Shown here piece by piece: positions 49,919 to 59,957 of a DNA stretch of 64,000 bases. This DNA is from Punica granatum (Eukaryota; Streptophyta; Magnoliopsida; Myrtales; Lythraceae), in contig NC_045131.1 in NCBI RefSeq assembly GCF_007655135.1, positions 4,588,001 to 4,652,000 of the forward strand, in the 5' to 3' direction. The position numbers and the translations under genes are program-made. A model generated the notes under the pieces. The model worked only from the letters and a program-made list of their open reading frames with translations, made no database searches and was not told the origin of the DNA. Each line of letters opens with the position of its first letter. Within the stretch, counting starts at the first letter, position 1.

Positions 49919-50560
49919 GGGCTAAACTCCATTTGCCTCTCTACCAATCATACCAACAGTGCAAGGAAATAGACGAATAATGCCGATACCGAGGAAACCC
50001 TAGCCGCCGCCGGCCCCCTTCCCCTCCGCCGCACCTCCTTCCCCTCCTCCGCCTCCACGCCGCCCCCAAGCTGCACATCCTTCCCTTCCTCTACCCTCCC
50101 CCGCGTCGCCGCCCCCCCTCCTCTGCCTTCGCCTCTGGGTCGCCTCCGCTTCTGGGTCACCTCCGCCTCCGTCTTCGCCCCTGGAAACCCTAGCCTCCCC
50201 CCCGCCGCGCCTCCTTCCCTCCTCCTCATCCGTGCCGCCGCCCCCCCTCCCCTGGGCCAAGCACCCCCCCTGGGCCAAGCACCCCCCCTCTCTCCTCTGC
50301 CTCCGCTCCTTTCCCCGCGCCTCCTTCCCCTCCTCCTCATCCGTGCCGCCGCCCCCCCTCCCCTGGGCCAAGCACCCCCCCCTGGGCCAAGCACCCCTCC
50401 TCTCTCCTCTGCCTCCGCTCCTTTCCCCGCGCCTCCTCCCCCTCCTCCTCTTCCTTCTCTGCTGGCTCTGCTACTTTTGCACACCTCAATAGGATGAAGT
50501 AAGGGTATTTGAGAATTTCCGGCGTTGCTTGGGCAGCGGAGCAGCCGTATCAGCTGAGAA
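49919..50560 (+). promoter_or_regulatory. LINE 5' UTR, C-rich, with tandem repeats
   Basis: From about 50000 to 50460 the plus strand is strongly C-rich with GCCGCC and CCCCTCC blocks, quite unlike the AT-rich surroundings. A 111-bp unit is present twice (50221-50331 and 50332-50446), and each unit holds two inner CTGGGCCAAGCACCCC copies. L1 elements carry an internal promoter in the 5' UTR, so these are candidate promoter repeats; that role is inference. Long minus-strand frames here come from the base bias. Confidence 0.7.
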
Positions 50561-51793
50561 ATGTCGAACCCAGCCCCTCAATCGTCGATGATCTCTGTCA
50601 ATCCTGATCCGACTTCAATTTCAGGTGAAAAATCGACTCCTAAGGGCCCTCTCAACTGGAAGAAAGTCTTCCCGAAAGTAAATCAAAATCTTGAATATTT
50701 TGAAGGCGTTGAGCATAGCAATGTGAAGCCTCCTTCGGAGTTTCTACAGTTTGGTGTTGATCAATGGTGTTTTACACTAATTGGAAGATTTTTGGGCAAA
50801 GCCCCTGACTTTGGAAAGGTTGCCTCGGTGGTCAATGGTTTATGGGGAAAACACGGGAGGGTGACAGTGAGTACACTGGGAGATTTGTTCATCTTCCAGT
50901 TCCCGTCTGAAGCAGTAATGTCTTGGGTTCTGGAGACGGGATCATGGCATGTAGAGAGAAAGTTCTTAATTTTGCAGAAATGGAGCCCTCATTTCACTGA
51001 GGAGGAACTAAACTTGAGGAAGATGCCAATCTGGGTTCAATTGCGGAAAATTCCTCTGCAGTACTTCCATCCCAAGGACATTAGCTACCTAGCGAGTGCC
51101 ATTGGTAAGCCTCTTTTCATGGACAGAGCTACTGCTCTCCGATCAAGGTTGGAATATGCAAAGGTATGTATTGAATTGGATGTTGATAAGGAAATCCCGG
51201 AGTTTCTGAATGTTGATTTGGGTAATAATCGCTCAGTAGAAGTTATAGTGGACATTCCTTGGTTGCCAGACAAATCTGACCACTGCAAGGTCTTTGGTCA
51301 TCGATGCAATAGCTCAGCGGAGGTGCCACCAGTAGCTGAGATTACTCCAAACGTTCAGCCTGCTGAGGAGAACTGTCATACTGTAGAAGCTACATCCCCT
51401 GCCAGCCCAACTACTGTGGAGGAGACTCGGGCTGCTGAGACGACGTCTCGACCTGCTGGCAAGGCCCGACGGAGATGTATCGCTACTGAGAAAGCTTCCC
51501 CTGCTGTTGTCACAACTCTCACTGACCAGAATGAGTTCCTGGGAGACTTGATTAGTGAAAAGGGAAAGGTTCCTTTATCGTTTGAACTAGGCGAGGACGA
51601 GGAAGGCCGTAATGGGGTCACCAGCTCTGATGATGACTGGGAAATTGCTACAAAAGTGAAAGAGGCTCGGCCGGGGGCACAACGGCAACCTAGAAGTGCA
51701 TCGAAAGGAGTAGTCCAGGCAGTCCTGAAAGTGCAAGGATCAAGGAAGTCAAGGTTGGGTAAGGGTGGTAAACCTCCCAAACGAACCCAATGA
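50561..51793 (+). CDS. LINE ORF1, DUF4283-type RNA-binding protein (410 aa)
   Basis: ORF1 product of a plant L1-type LINE, expected to bind element RNA. The DUF4283-like region (about residues 65-200) has WCFTLIGRFLGKAP, LWGKHGRVTVS and IWVQLRKIPLQYF, with a zinc-knuckle-like stretch after it (SDHCKVFGHRC, about residue 240). There the first cysteine of CX2CX4HX4C is missing, so the knuckle may be non-functional. The C-terminal third is low-complexity and polar, as usual. The stop codon TGA (51791-51793) overlaps the ORF2 start. Confidence 0.9.
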   Translation: MSNPAPQSSMISVNPDPTSISGEKSTPKGPLNWKKVFPKVNQNLEYFEGVEHSNVKPPSEFLQFGVDQWCFTLIGRFLGKAPDFGKVASVVNGLWGKHGRVTVSTLGDLFIFQFPSEAVMSWVLETGSWHVERKFLILQKWSPHFTEEELNLRKMPIWVQLRKIPLQYFHPKDISYLASAIGKPLFMDRATALRSRLEYAKVCIELDVDKEIPEFLNVDLGNNRSVEVIVDIPWLPDKSDHCKVFGHRCNSSAEVPPVAEITPNVQPAEENCHTVEATSPASPTTVEETRAAETTSRPAGKARRRCIATEKASPAVVTTLTDQNEFLGDLISEKGKVPLSFELGEDEEGRNGVTSSDDDWEIATKVKEARPGAQRQPRSASKGVVQAVLKVQGSRKSRLGKGGKPPKRTQ

Positions 51794-54700
51794 TTATAGC
51801 CTCGTGGAACGTTAGAGGGCTAAATGACCCTCTTAAACAGAAAATGGTTTATAAGTTTTCTCAGGATAATGACTTGGGGATTTTTGCTATCATTGAAACT
51901 CGGGTGAAGGAGGTGAACTGTAAAAAAATTGCAGATGGATGGAAAGGTTGGTATATGTTTGAGAATTATCAGTTTGCCGGAAATGGTAGGTTGTGGTTAA
52001 TGGTGCGAGAGGATTTGCAAGTTCAAATGCTAAGCAAGTCTGCTCAATTTATACATCTTCTGCTCAATGTGCCTAAAGGAGTTGGCTGGATTGCGGTAAC
52101 TTTTGTCTATGCTTCAAATGATATGACGGAGAGAAGATTGTTATGGCATGATCTGCAGGTCGTCGCCGGAAGCATGAGTCACAGTTGGGTGTTGTTAGGA
52201 GATTTCAATGCTGTAAAGAATATAAAAGAGGTCAAAGCAGATGGGAGGGAAACTGCCATGGATCAAAGCATGCGGGATTTTGCGGACTTCATGAATTCAG
52301 CCGAACTCACTTATCATACCTCCATTGGATGCTACTATACGTGGAGCAACAAGAGACAAGAGAGTTTCCAAGCAAGGAAGATTGATAGAGTCTTGGTTAA
52401 TGGAAAGTGGCTTCAAGGGCAAATAGCCTCCACCGTTGAATTCCTCCCTCCTGGTATCTCTGACCATTGCCCAGCTATGTTGAAATTTGGTGATAAGGAG
52501 AGTGCCGGCCCTAAGCCATTCAAATTCTTTCATTTCTAGACTGAACATCCAGAGTATATGGCACTAGTCAGGCGAGTCTGGACAGAGGCTCAGGAAGGTA
52601 CTCCAATGGAAGTGCTTTACAAAAAGCTGAGGAGCCTCAAGATGCATCTAAAGGATTTCAACAGAACTGAATTTGGGAATGTACATACACGGATAAACGA
52701 TTTGCAGTTTGAGCTCGCCCAGGTTCAAGCTACGTTGCTGGATAGTGATTGTATGCCTCCTGAATCGATCAAAAAGGAGGTGGACTTGCGGGTAAAGCTC
52801 CTAGAAGCAATCAACAGGGAGGAGAAGTTTCTCAAGCAAAAGTCTAGAGTAGCATGGCTAAAAGCGGGAGATCAGAACACCTCTTTTTTCCATAAAGCAG
52901 TAAAAGGTAGACATGCTCGAACTACCATACGAGCCCTATACTCTGCTTCTGGCGCCAAGTTAGAAGGAGTGCAGGAAATTAAGGACGAAGCAATAAATTT
53001 CTATCAAGGCCTCCTGGGGAAAAAGGATGATTGTATTGGGGGGATCTCGACATCTCAGCTTTCTTCCATACTTAAACGGAAGGTTCCCCACTCAAAACGT
53101 CAAATGCTTATGCTGCCTATTACAGATGAGGAGATTAAAGCTGCCTTGTTCTCGATGGGGAATGACAAGTCACCAGGGCTTGACGGCTACACAGCATATT
53201 TCTTTAAACATGCTTGGCAAATTGTTCATAAGGACTTCACTAATGCTGTGCAACATTTCTTCTCCTTAGGAAAGCTTCGAAGAGAGGTAAATTCAACGAT
53301 CATAGCTCTTGTTCCAAAGAAGGAAAAGGCAAACTGCATGAGAGATTTCCGACCCATTTCTTGTTGCAATGTCGTCTACAAATGTATTTCAAAGGTGTTG
53401 GCAAATAGACTGAAGGAAGTGCTCCCGGATATTATCAGCTTAAACCAGACAGCATTTGTGCAGGGTAGGAAAATTTCAGATAATGTATTACTTGCTCATG
53501 AGCTTGTGAGGAATTATCACAGACAAGGAATATCCCCACGTTGTGCCATAAAGATCGATCTTATGAAGGCCTTCGACTCTTTAAGCTGGGAGTTCATTCT
53601 CAATAGTTGGGAAGCTTTGGATTTCCCGCCCCGTTTTCTCTGGTGGATTAGGGGATGTATCACCTCCCCTTATTTCTCTGTGGCTATCAACGGGACTCTA
53701 GCTGGTTACTTCCCTGGTAAGCGTGGAGTGAGACAAGGTGATTCGATATCCCTATATCTATTTGTCATTGCCATGGAGGTGTTCTCCCTCATCATGGATT
53801 TGGCTGCAGATGAGGGTAAAGTTGGCTATCATCCAAGATGTAAGTCACTCCGTCTAACCCATCTCTGTTTTGCGGATGACTTGCTCTTGTTCACTAATGC
53901 TTCCAAGGACTCCCTCGTTGCTATCCTTGATGTATTGAATACCTTCTATCATTGGTCTGGTTTGAAGTTGAACCCTGAAAAATCTGAGATTTTTACGGGA
54001 GGCATTTCTGAGGATTCTGTTTCTGACTTGGTGACTTGCTCTGGATTTAAAATAGGCTTACTACCTGTGAGATACCTAGGCCTTCCTCTTGTTTCCGGGA
54101 AACTCTCTTCGAAGAATTGTGAAGCTCTTACCGAGAGAATTGTGGAAAGAATCAAGAGCTGGACTGTGCAGTATTTATCTTATGCAGGAAGGGTGCAGTT
54201 GATCAACTCTGTGCTCTTTAGTATGGCCAGCTATTGGTGTTATCACTTTATCCTCCCAAAAAAAGTCATCAAACTTGTGCAGCAAAAGTGTCGATCCTTC
54301 CTCTGGAAAGGTCTCGAGCAATATGCAGGTGGGGGCAAGATCAGTTGGGAAACCATTTGCCTCCCAAAAGCTGAGGGAGGTCTTGGTATCAAGGACTTAA
54401 CTCTGTGGAACAAGGTGTGCGTGTTGAAGAACTTATGGTCTCTCCTTATAAATTCGGGCTCTCTCTGGGTGGCTTGGGCAAACAAATACTTAACAAAAGG
54501 CCGTAGTCTTTGGTCTTTACGGATGCCTGGAGACTGCTCATGGAATTGGAGGAAATTAATGCAGATCAAAACTCTCATGTTCCCTTATATTAGATACAAG
54601 GTTGGTTCAGGCAAAACTGTGTCCTTTTGGTACGATACCTGGCTACCTGTTGGCCCGTTGATCAAATATTGTTACAGAGGACTTCAGTGCTTCCCCTCAC

Positions 54701-55437
54701 TCAAGGAGCATGCAACAGTTAGTGCAGTTCTGGTGAAAGGGCAATGGCACTGGCCGAGGAGTTCGGACCCACAAGCTACTTGTATTCGGGATTTGGCCAC
54801 AGCTCTCGAATCTTCTAACCAGGACAGAGTCTTATGGACCCCTCAGAAATCTGGGCAATTCTCTATTGCAAATGCCTGGCAGTGTCTTAGATCGAGAGGC
54901 CCTAAAATGGAATGGGGAAGTGCAATATGGTTTGATGGACATTTTCCTCGCTCTTCTTTTATTAGCTGGCTCAGTGTTCATAATAAACTAGTTACTAAAG
55001 ACCGGCTATCAAAATGGGGGATTCAGCTTGCGTCAACTGAGTGCCAATTTTGCAGTATGCAGAGGGAGACTCGTGATCATCTCTTTTTTGAATGTCTTGT
55101 TACCCAAGGAATTTGGAAAAGTTTGCTAGCTCAAATCGGTTTGCACCGAACTACGGTGAGTTGGAATACGGAAATCAACTGGATTGCTTCCCTTCGAGGG
55201 AAGAAGCTTGATGTCATTTGCCTCAAACTTCTTTGGACTCACTACATATACTGTACATGGCGAGAGAGGAATGTCAGAATTTACCAAAAGCATATCTCTC
55301 CTCCAGCGGCAATAGTTCAGGAGGTCTTTGCAGATGTGAAAGCGAAGCTGAGTGTTTACCCCCGTCTCTCACAAAAAATTGTAAATGCTACGTTAGTCGA
55401 TCACATGTTTAACTCTTCTGATTTTGTTCACAACTAA
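51790..55437 (+). pseudogene. LINE ORF2: endonuclease-reverse transcriptase with one stop
   Basis: One frame of 1216 codons, interrupted only by TAG at 52537-52539 (codon 250), where related elements usually have Trp after FKFF(N/H)F. The first part is an apurinic endonuclease-like domain with SWNVRG (5-10), the IIETRV glutamate, LLGDFNA, KIDRVL and SDH (224-226), all catalytic places kept. The second part (ORF 52558-55437, 959 codons) has reverse transcriptase motifs: IKIDLMKAFDS, GVRQGDS and the catalytic FADD (694-697). A zf-RVT-type region near the C-terminus holds a CQFC...H...C pattern. No RNase H domain is seen. The ATG shares ATGA with the ORF1 stop. Confidence 0.92.
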
Positions 55438-55743
55438 TTAGTTCCCTTTTGGGGTAGAGTTTGGGGCTTAGTCTCTAACGTTGTACTGGGTTAATGGCCT
55501 CTGATGTAATTACTTTTGTTTAATGAAATTCGCCATTCATCCAAAAAAAAATAACCACTAATTAAACGACATTTAGTACAAAAAGAACTTCCTTTCATTG
55601 AATTTCAAATTCAATTTTAGAGAGCAGAAAGCAAAACAACACGAAATTGAACTTCTGAAGAGATCACAAGCTCATAGCACAAAGCCCTAAAATTTACAAT
55701 GGCGCCCAATCCAACCGAAAACCAAAATCGGAGAACAAATAAT

Positions 55744-55892
55744 TCAGCCGCCGAAGCCGTATAAGGTCCTGCCTTGTCACTTAAGGGCGCAATCACAGTC
55801 TTCCGATGGGCATGCTCGGTGTAGGTGACGACGTCGCGGATGACGTTCTCTAGGAAGATCTTCAAGACCCCGCGGGTCACCTCGTAGATGAG
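55744..55892 (-). pseudogene. Captured histone H4 fragment in the Pack-MULE
   Basis: The minus strand reads [13 protein letters not shown], then [18 protein letters not shown], and after a shift the H4 C-terminus GRTLYGFGG and a stop. This matches residues about 49-102 of histone H4. About 16-17 bp (the MDVVY codons) are deleted, which shifts the frame, and a CGA-type Arg codon has become TGA. The N-terminal half is absent. It is a clear pseudogene fragment and would not make a histone. Confidence 0.93.
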
Positions 55893-55929
55893 GCAGGGAA
55901 TTAGGGTTTCGATCGATGAAAGTTCTAGA

Positions 55930-56220
55930 AGGTCATGGCGGTGAATCCCTTGACGAAGTCCCTCAGATCAACGGTGACCCCGAGCTCCTCGGTGTCAAGC
56001 TCCAGGCCGGCATTGGTGAAGGAGCCAGCGATCTGCGGGGCGATGGCATCGGAGAAGGACCTGACTTCTGCTTCGGAGCCAGCAACCATGGAGGCTTCGA
56101 CGGCGAGATCCTTAGACTTCTGGGTGGTCTCGGAGATCAGATCGGAAAGCTTGGTGGGATTAGCGAGGGTATAGGACTTCTTGGCCGCTTCCTCGACGAA
56201 GGTCTTCGCTCTCTTCTACA
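55930..56220 (-). pseudogene. Second captured gene fragment, family uncertain
   Basis: The minus strand has about 96 open codons with GC-rich third positions. They include FVEEAAKKSYTLANPTKLSD, LISETTQKSKDLAVEAS and [10 protein letters not shown] before a TAG near 55930. There is no start codon at its 5' side, and it abuts the right TIR. The [12 protein letters not shown] ending recalls plant BSD-domain proteins, but I am not sure. It reads in the same direction as the H4 fragment. Confidence 0.55.
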
Positions 56221-56536
56221 ATCCTACATTGCCTGGTTTAAGAATTTGGGAATTATGGTGGGTCGGGTATTATCGGGAGCAAGTCGAGTCTGCATGAGCA
56301 AGACGGGTGGATTTCAAATCGATCCATTAGAAACGTGCCACGTCATCGCATTAACGGCCAACAGGACGACTTTGATGGCATTAAGTCCACGTAGACGTGA
56401 CGGTAACGGACAGTCAGATTTAAGACTAATGCTGACACTTTTTAAAAACTTATAGGACTTGGTTACCCCTTGTAAACCTTTTAGAATTCAAAGTAAAAAA
56501 ATGCCAAACATATAGGATCAATAGTGTCATTTTCCC

Positions 56537-56935
56537 TTTTTTTTTTTTTGGCCCCCAACATTTTAAATGACAGTCAGTACAAAGCAAGAACTGCATTATA
56601 TCTTCGTTCGCATTTCTTAATTCCCCCCTTCTCCAATTACTTTCAAAATTGAGAATCTCTACAAAGATTTGAATTAATGAAACTCTGGCCTTGGGTAGGC
56701 TCGCAGTTTCATAGAAAAAAAAAAACTAGTTAAAGGAAGTTTCTGCGATCACATGAATTGTCTACCACTCTTAAGTCGAGAGTCATATGATTAGCTCGGG
56801 TTGATGGGTTTTGTGATCGCTCTAAATTGATCTAGCTGTTCTTGAAACCGGAAGTGATAGTTACTTTAGATTATAGATTTTCTTTTCATATTAATTTGAC
56901 ACAATATTTTCAAGCCAATCATGGTCCTTAAGGCC
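56537..56935. other. Short spacer before dioxygenase 3
   Basis: AT-rich DNA between the Pack-MULE end and the promoter of the third dioxygenase. A CCAAT motif lies at 56915-56919. No gene is seen. Confidence 0.5.
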
Positions 56936-56944
56936 TATATATAA
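56936..56944 (+). promoter_or_regulatory. Probable TATA box of dioxygenase 3
   Basis: TATATATAA lies 92 bp upstream of the ATG, with CCAAT 21 bp further up. A (CT)n run (about 56985-57012) fills the leader. Confidence 0.6.
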
Positions 56945-56985
56945 CCCATTTCCTTCTTTGCATGTTGCCACCCGAACAAAAAGTA

Positions 56986-57016
<31 letters not shown>

Positions 57017-57027
57017 TGTCAACAAAA

Positions 57028-58321
57028 ATGGGCTCTATGTCCCAAGAAACAAAGCTCCCATTTGTTGACTTCAGCAAGGAGGGTGATAAGCTGAACCCAG
57101 AGAGTCCCGAATGGGTCTCCCTCAGGGCCCAAGTGAGGCTAGCCCTCGAGGACTTCGGGTGCTTCGAAGCTCGTTTCGATGGGGTCCCCATGGATCTCCG
57201 GAACACGATGATGGGCTCACTCCAAGAGCTGTTCGACCTGCCCCTGGAGATGAAGCTGCGGAACGTTTCGAGAAAGCCATTTCATGGCTACGTGGGGCAG
57301 TACCCCCAGGTGCCACTGTTCGAGAGCATGGGAATCGACGATGCCGATTTGCATGAGAAGGTGGATGAGCTTGCTAATTCCTTATGGCCCCAGGGTCATC
57401 CCACATTCAGGTACAAGATATTTGGCTCTCACTTGCTATTAATAAAAATTGCGAACCTGTCTAATGGTTTTCCCTTTCAGAACTTTTCCATGGGCCCAGC
57501 CCATGGGCCAGAAATTGCTCCAAAAGCTACTTTGGCCCAGCCCAATTTCACGGCAGGTACAGTTATTGCTTGCAGTATGTGCCTTTTAATTGATACTCTC
57601 GTGTCCTATTTTGCAGCAAAACAATACGGTCCTATTCCGAGAAATTGTTGAAGCTGGACCAAATCATTAGAAGGATGATCTTAGAGAGTCTCGGTGTGGA
57701 AAAATATTTAGAGGAACACCTGAACTCGACGAATTACCTTCTCCGCGTCATGAAATATAAAGGACCACATACTCCCGAAACAAAGCTGGGACTGAATGCG
57801 CACACCGATAAGAACATAGTGACGATACTGTATCAGAACCAGGTGGAAGGACTCGAGATCCAGACTAAAGATGGAGAGTGGATCAGTTTTAAACCCTCCC
57901 CGGAGTCTTTCATCGTTATGATTGGAGATTCACTCTATGTAAGTTTTTTCAGCTTCGCCCAAGGTCCATTTCATGAAATGGTTTATTATTGCAAAAAGTA
58001 AATTCCAAATTTGTATTAGTAATATTTTTTCTGTCATGGATATGACCATGGGTTGTATATGTATCAACATAGGCATGGGCAAATGCACGGCTTCACAGTC
58101 CAAACCACCGCATCATGATGAGTGGAAATGAAACAAGGTACTCCGCCGGGCTGTTCTCGATTCCAAAAGCTGGATATATAATAAAAGCACCAGATGAGCT
58201 GGTCGACGAGGAACACCCCTTGCTCTTTAAACCCTTTGATCATGTTCAGTTCCTCGGGTTCTACTACACCGAGGAAGGGCAAAGAGCCGAATCTGCACTC
58301 AAGGCTTATTGTGGTGTCTAG
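57028..58321 (+). CDS. 2-oxoglutarate/Fe(II) dioxygenase, AOP1-like, gene 3 (317 aa)
   Basis: Exons 57028-57410, 57617-57938, 58073-58321, all GT-AG and in frame. Exon 1 is 383 bp, as in both paralogues; exon 2 is one codon shorter (322 bp). It begins MGSMSQETKLPFVDFSKEG. Iron ligands are His190 and Asp192 (AHTDKN) and His247 (PNHR); Arg257 and Ser259 (RYS) bind 2-oxoglutarate. The segments GYVGQYPQVPLFESMGIDDA, LNSTNYLLRVMKYK and ELVDEEHPLLFKPFDH are typical of AOP1-like proteins. It is closer in these segments to the AOP1 type than genes 1 and 2. The substrate is unknown. Confidence 0.93.
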
Positions 58322-58929
58322 TAGACTGTTAAGTTGATCTTCATTTTCACTGCTTGTGATATCCACAAAAGAATGAAGCATCTCTACTGTAATATTGTAG
58401 GTGTTCTCATCATTTTCGTTGTACGATGCACTAGAAGTTCTTTGATTTGCTTGCAGAAAAGCAGAATAATACACACGGATACCATGTGTTTATTCATTGT
58501 TAATTCCATTCCATATTTATTCTCATTATGCGTCAATTCCATTCATGGGCACAAACGTTTAGGGATGTAGTTCATAGGGTCGAATGAGCAATATGTCGAG
58601 CACGTCATGGGCACAAACGTTTAGGGATTAGTTACAAGGAAAGACAACTATTGCAGACAGGTGTTTAACCAGCAAAGTTAAATGTCAGAGAATGCAAATC
58701 ATAGATGGACAGATAGTATGAACAGAGGATTTGAGGATGATCACCAATTTGAAGCGTAACGGTTGTTCAGGGAAGGCAAGCGAGTCAGCAGCACTGTCTA
58801 CCGATTGTTTGCTCAAAGCAAAATGGCCAGCACCATTTGATTTTGAGAAGTCTGAGTTTGCTCGGCAAAGAAGGAAGTTACAAAGAAAGCGCAAAGAGAA
58901 TGATTGCTGGAGCGAGGTAGGCTTTCTAA

Positions 58930-59095
58930 GGGATTAAACTCTCCACAAACGACTAATCCGGTCGAGCCAAGTCGACCCACTAAGGATTAAAATTCTCTAA
59001 GTATAAATTTTTTACATTCACAGGGACTTGAACCCGAGACTTTACTTAAACGAAATAGACGTCGAACCGCTTAAACCAACTCACATCGGTAAATA
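58930..59095 (-). mobile_element. tRNA-derived SINE-like element
   Basis: On the minus strand an A-box TTGGTTTAAGCGG (59067-59079) is followed by a B-box GGGTTCAAGTCCC (59023-59035), the spacing of a tRNA-type internal Pol III promoter. A non-tRNA body of about 90 bp follows. The acceptor stem is not preserved, so I call a SINE rather than a tRNA gene. Confidence 0.65.
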
Positions 59096-59111
59096 TTAAT
59101 AGATTTTCATC

Positions 59112-59812
59112 CTAAGAAAATCTTATGGACCAAAATTGTGAATGATAAACTTATTGTTTTTGTCAAATTCTTTCGTTCTAATTTTCTCCATAGCTTCTGC
59201 CCGAAAAAAATAAATAAATAAATAAAAACTCCTGAGCTTGACATATATCAACTCATAAAAGACCAAGTATACCTATTTTTCCTTTTCCACAAGTCCTAAA
59301 CTTTAAAATTATTTTATAATATTGCATTCTAAATAAAAAAATATCGACTGATGTCCATAAAAAAAAAATCTTATTGACAAAACTTGTGAATGATAATCTT
59401 TTTATATTGGATCAAATCCTTTCATTCTCATTTTCTTCATAGTTTGACATATATCAACTCATGAAAGATCAAGTATACCTACCTTTCCCATTATATAAAA
59501 CCTAAACTTTAATATCATTTTGTAATATTGCATTCTAACTAAAAAATATTGACAAATTAACATCCGAAAAAGAAAAAATCTTATGCACCAAACTTGTGAA
59601 TGATAATCATTCTCATTTTCTTCATAGTTTGACATATTTCAACTCATGAAAGATCAAGTATACCTACCTTTCCCATTTTATAAAACCTAAACTTTAATAT
59701 CATTTTATAATATTGCATTCTAAATCAAATATTGATAGATTATCATAAATCTTAAGAAAATCTTATGGACCAAAGTTGTGAATGATAAACTTATTACATT
59801 TATCAAATTTCT
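59112..59812. repeat. Minisatellite-like tandem repeat, 3-4 copies
   Basis: Copies begin near 59118, 59368, 59579 and 59759. They share AAAATCTTATGGACCAAA, TTGTGAATGATAA, TTGACATAT(A/T)TCAACTCAT, GATCAAGTATACCTA and ATATTGCATTCTAA. Unit length falls from about 250 to about 180 bp by internal loss; the last copy is cut by the SINE-like element. Confidence 0.85.
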
Positions 59813-59957
59813 TTTTTCGGTTATAAGGGAGGCTTATGGTTCAATACAAAAATTATAAATAGCAAAGCTAAATAAAAGGATCCGGAAGTCTCACTGATGA
59901 GGACTGAATTCGAGAACTCATGGTTCCGTACTTGTACCACTACACCAAAGCCCCACC
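59810..59957 (-). mobile_element. tRNA-derived SINE-like element
   Basis: The minus strand has an A-box TGGTGTAGTGGTAC (59934-59947) and a B-box GTTCTCGAATTC (59906-59917). The rest of the element runs into an oligo-A/T-rich end near 59812, inside the last minisatellite copy. No intact cloverleaf is seen. Confidence 0.65.

Larger units (their letters stand above)
49904..55562 (+). mobile_element. Full-length L1-type LINE with 15-bp target duplication
   Basis: The target duplication AAAATAACCACTAAT is at 49904-49918 and 55548-55562; the element body is 49919-55547 (5.63 kb) and ends in an A-run. Order: GC-rich 5' UTR with repeats, ORF1 (50561-51793), ORF2 (51790-55437) with endonuclease, reverse transcriptase and a terminal zinc-binding domain, then a 110-bp 3' UTR. 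Structure, direction and target duplication fit target-primed reverse transcription. Except for one nonsense codon in ORF2, both ORFs are open, so it is a fairly young copy. It sits inside the Pack-MULE. Confidence 0.95.
49063..56536. mobile_element. Pack-MULE with captured gene fragments, split by a LINE
   Basis: Terminal inverted repeats of about 260 bp lie at 49063-49321 and 56277-56536. They start GGGAAAATGACA(T/C)TATT and run to GACTTGCTC. Without the LINE and one target copy the element is about 1.83 kb. The flanks are T-runs, so the 9-bp target duplication cannot be read with certainty. The interior has no transposase but holds host-gene pieces on the minus strand: a histone H4 fragment (55744-55892) and a second fragment (about 55930-56220). 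Their right-hand neighbour is the TIR, the arrangement expected of gene capture. A (CTTT)n/(CTT)n run (49449-49500) and a 75-bp tandem duplication (49529-49665) lie in the left interior. Confidence 0.85.

Noticed and set aside
49948..50484. 178-codon glycine/arginine-rich minus-strand frame
   Set aside because: Low-complexity translation of the C-rich LINE 5' UTR; no protein-like composition.
55916..56455. 179-codon plus-strand frame in the Pack-MULE
   Set aside because: Opposite strand of the captured fragment; the minus-strand reading is protein-like, and the frame runs into the inverted repeat.
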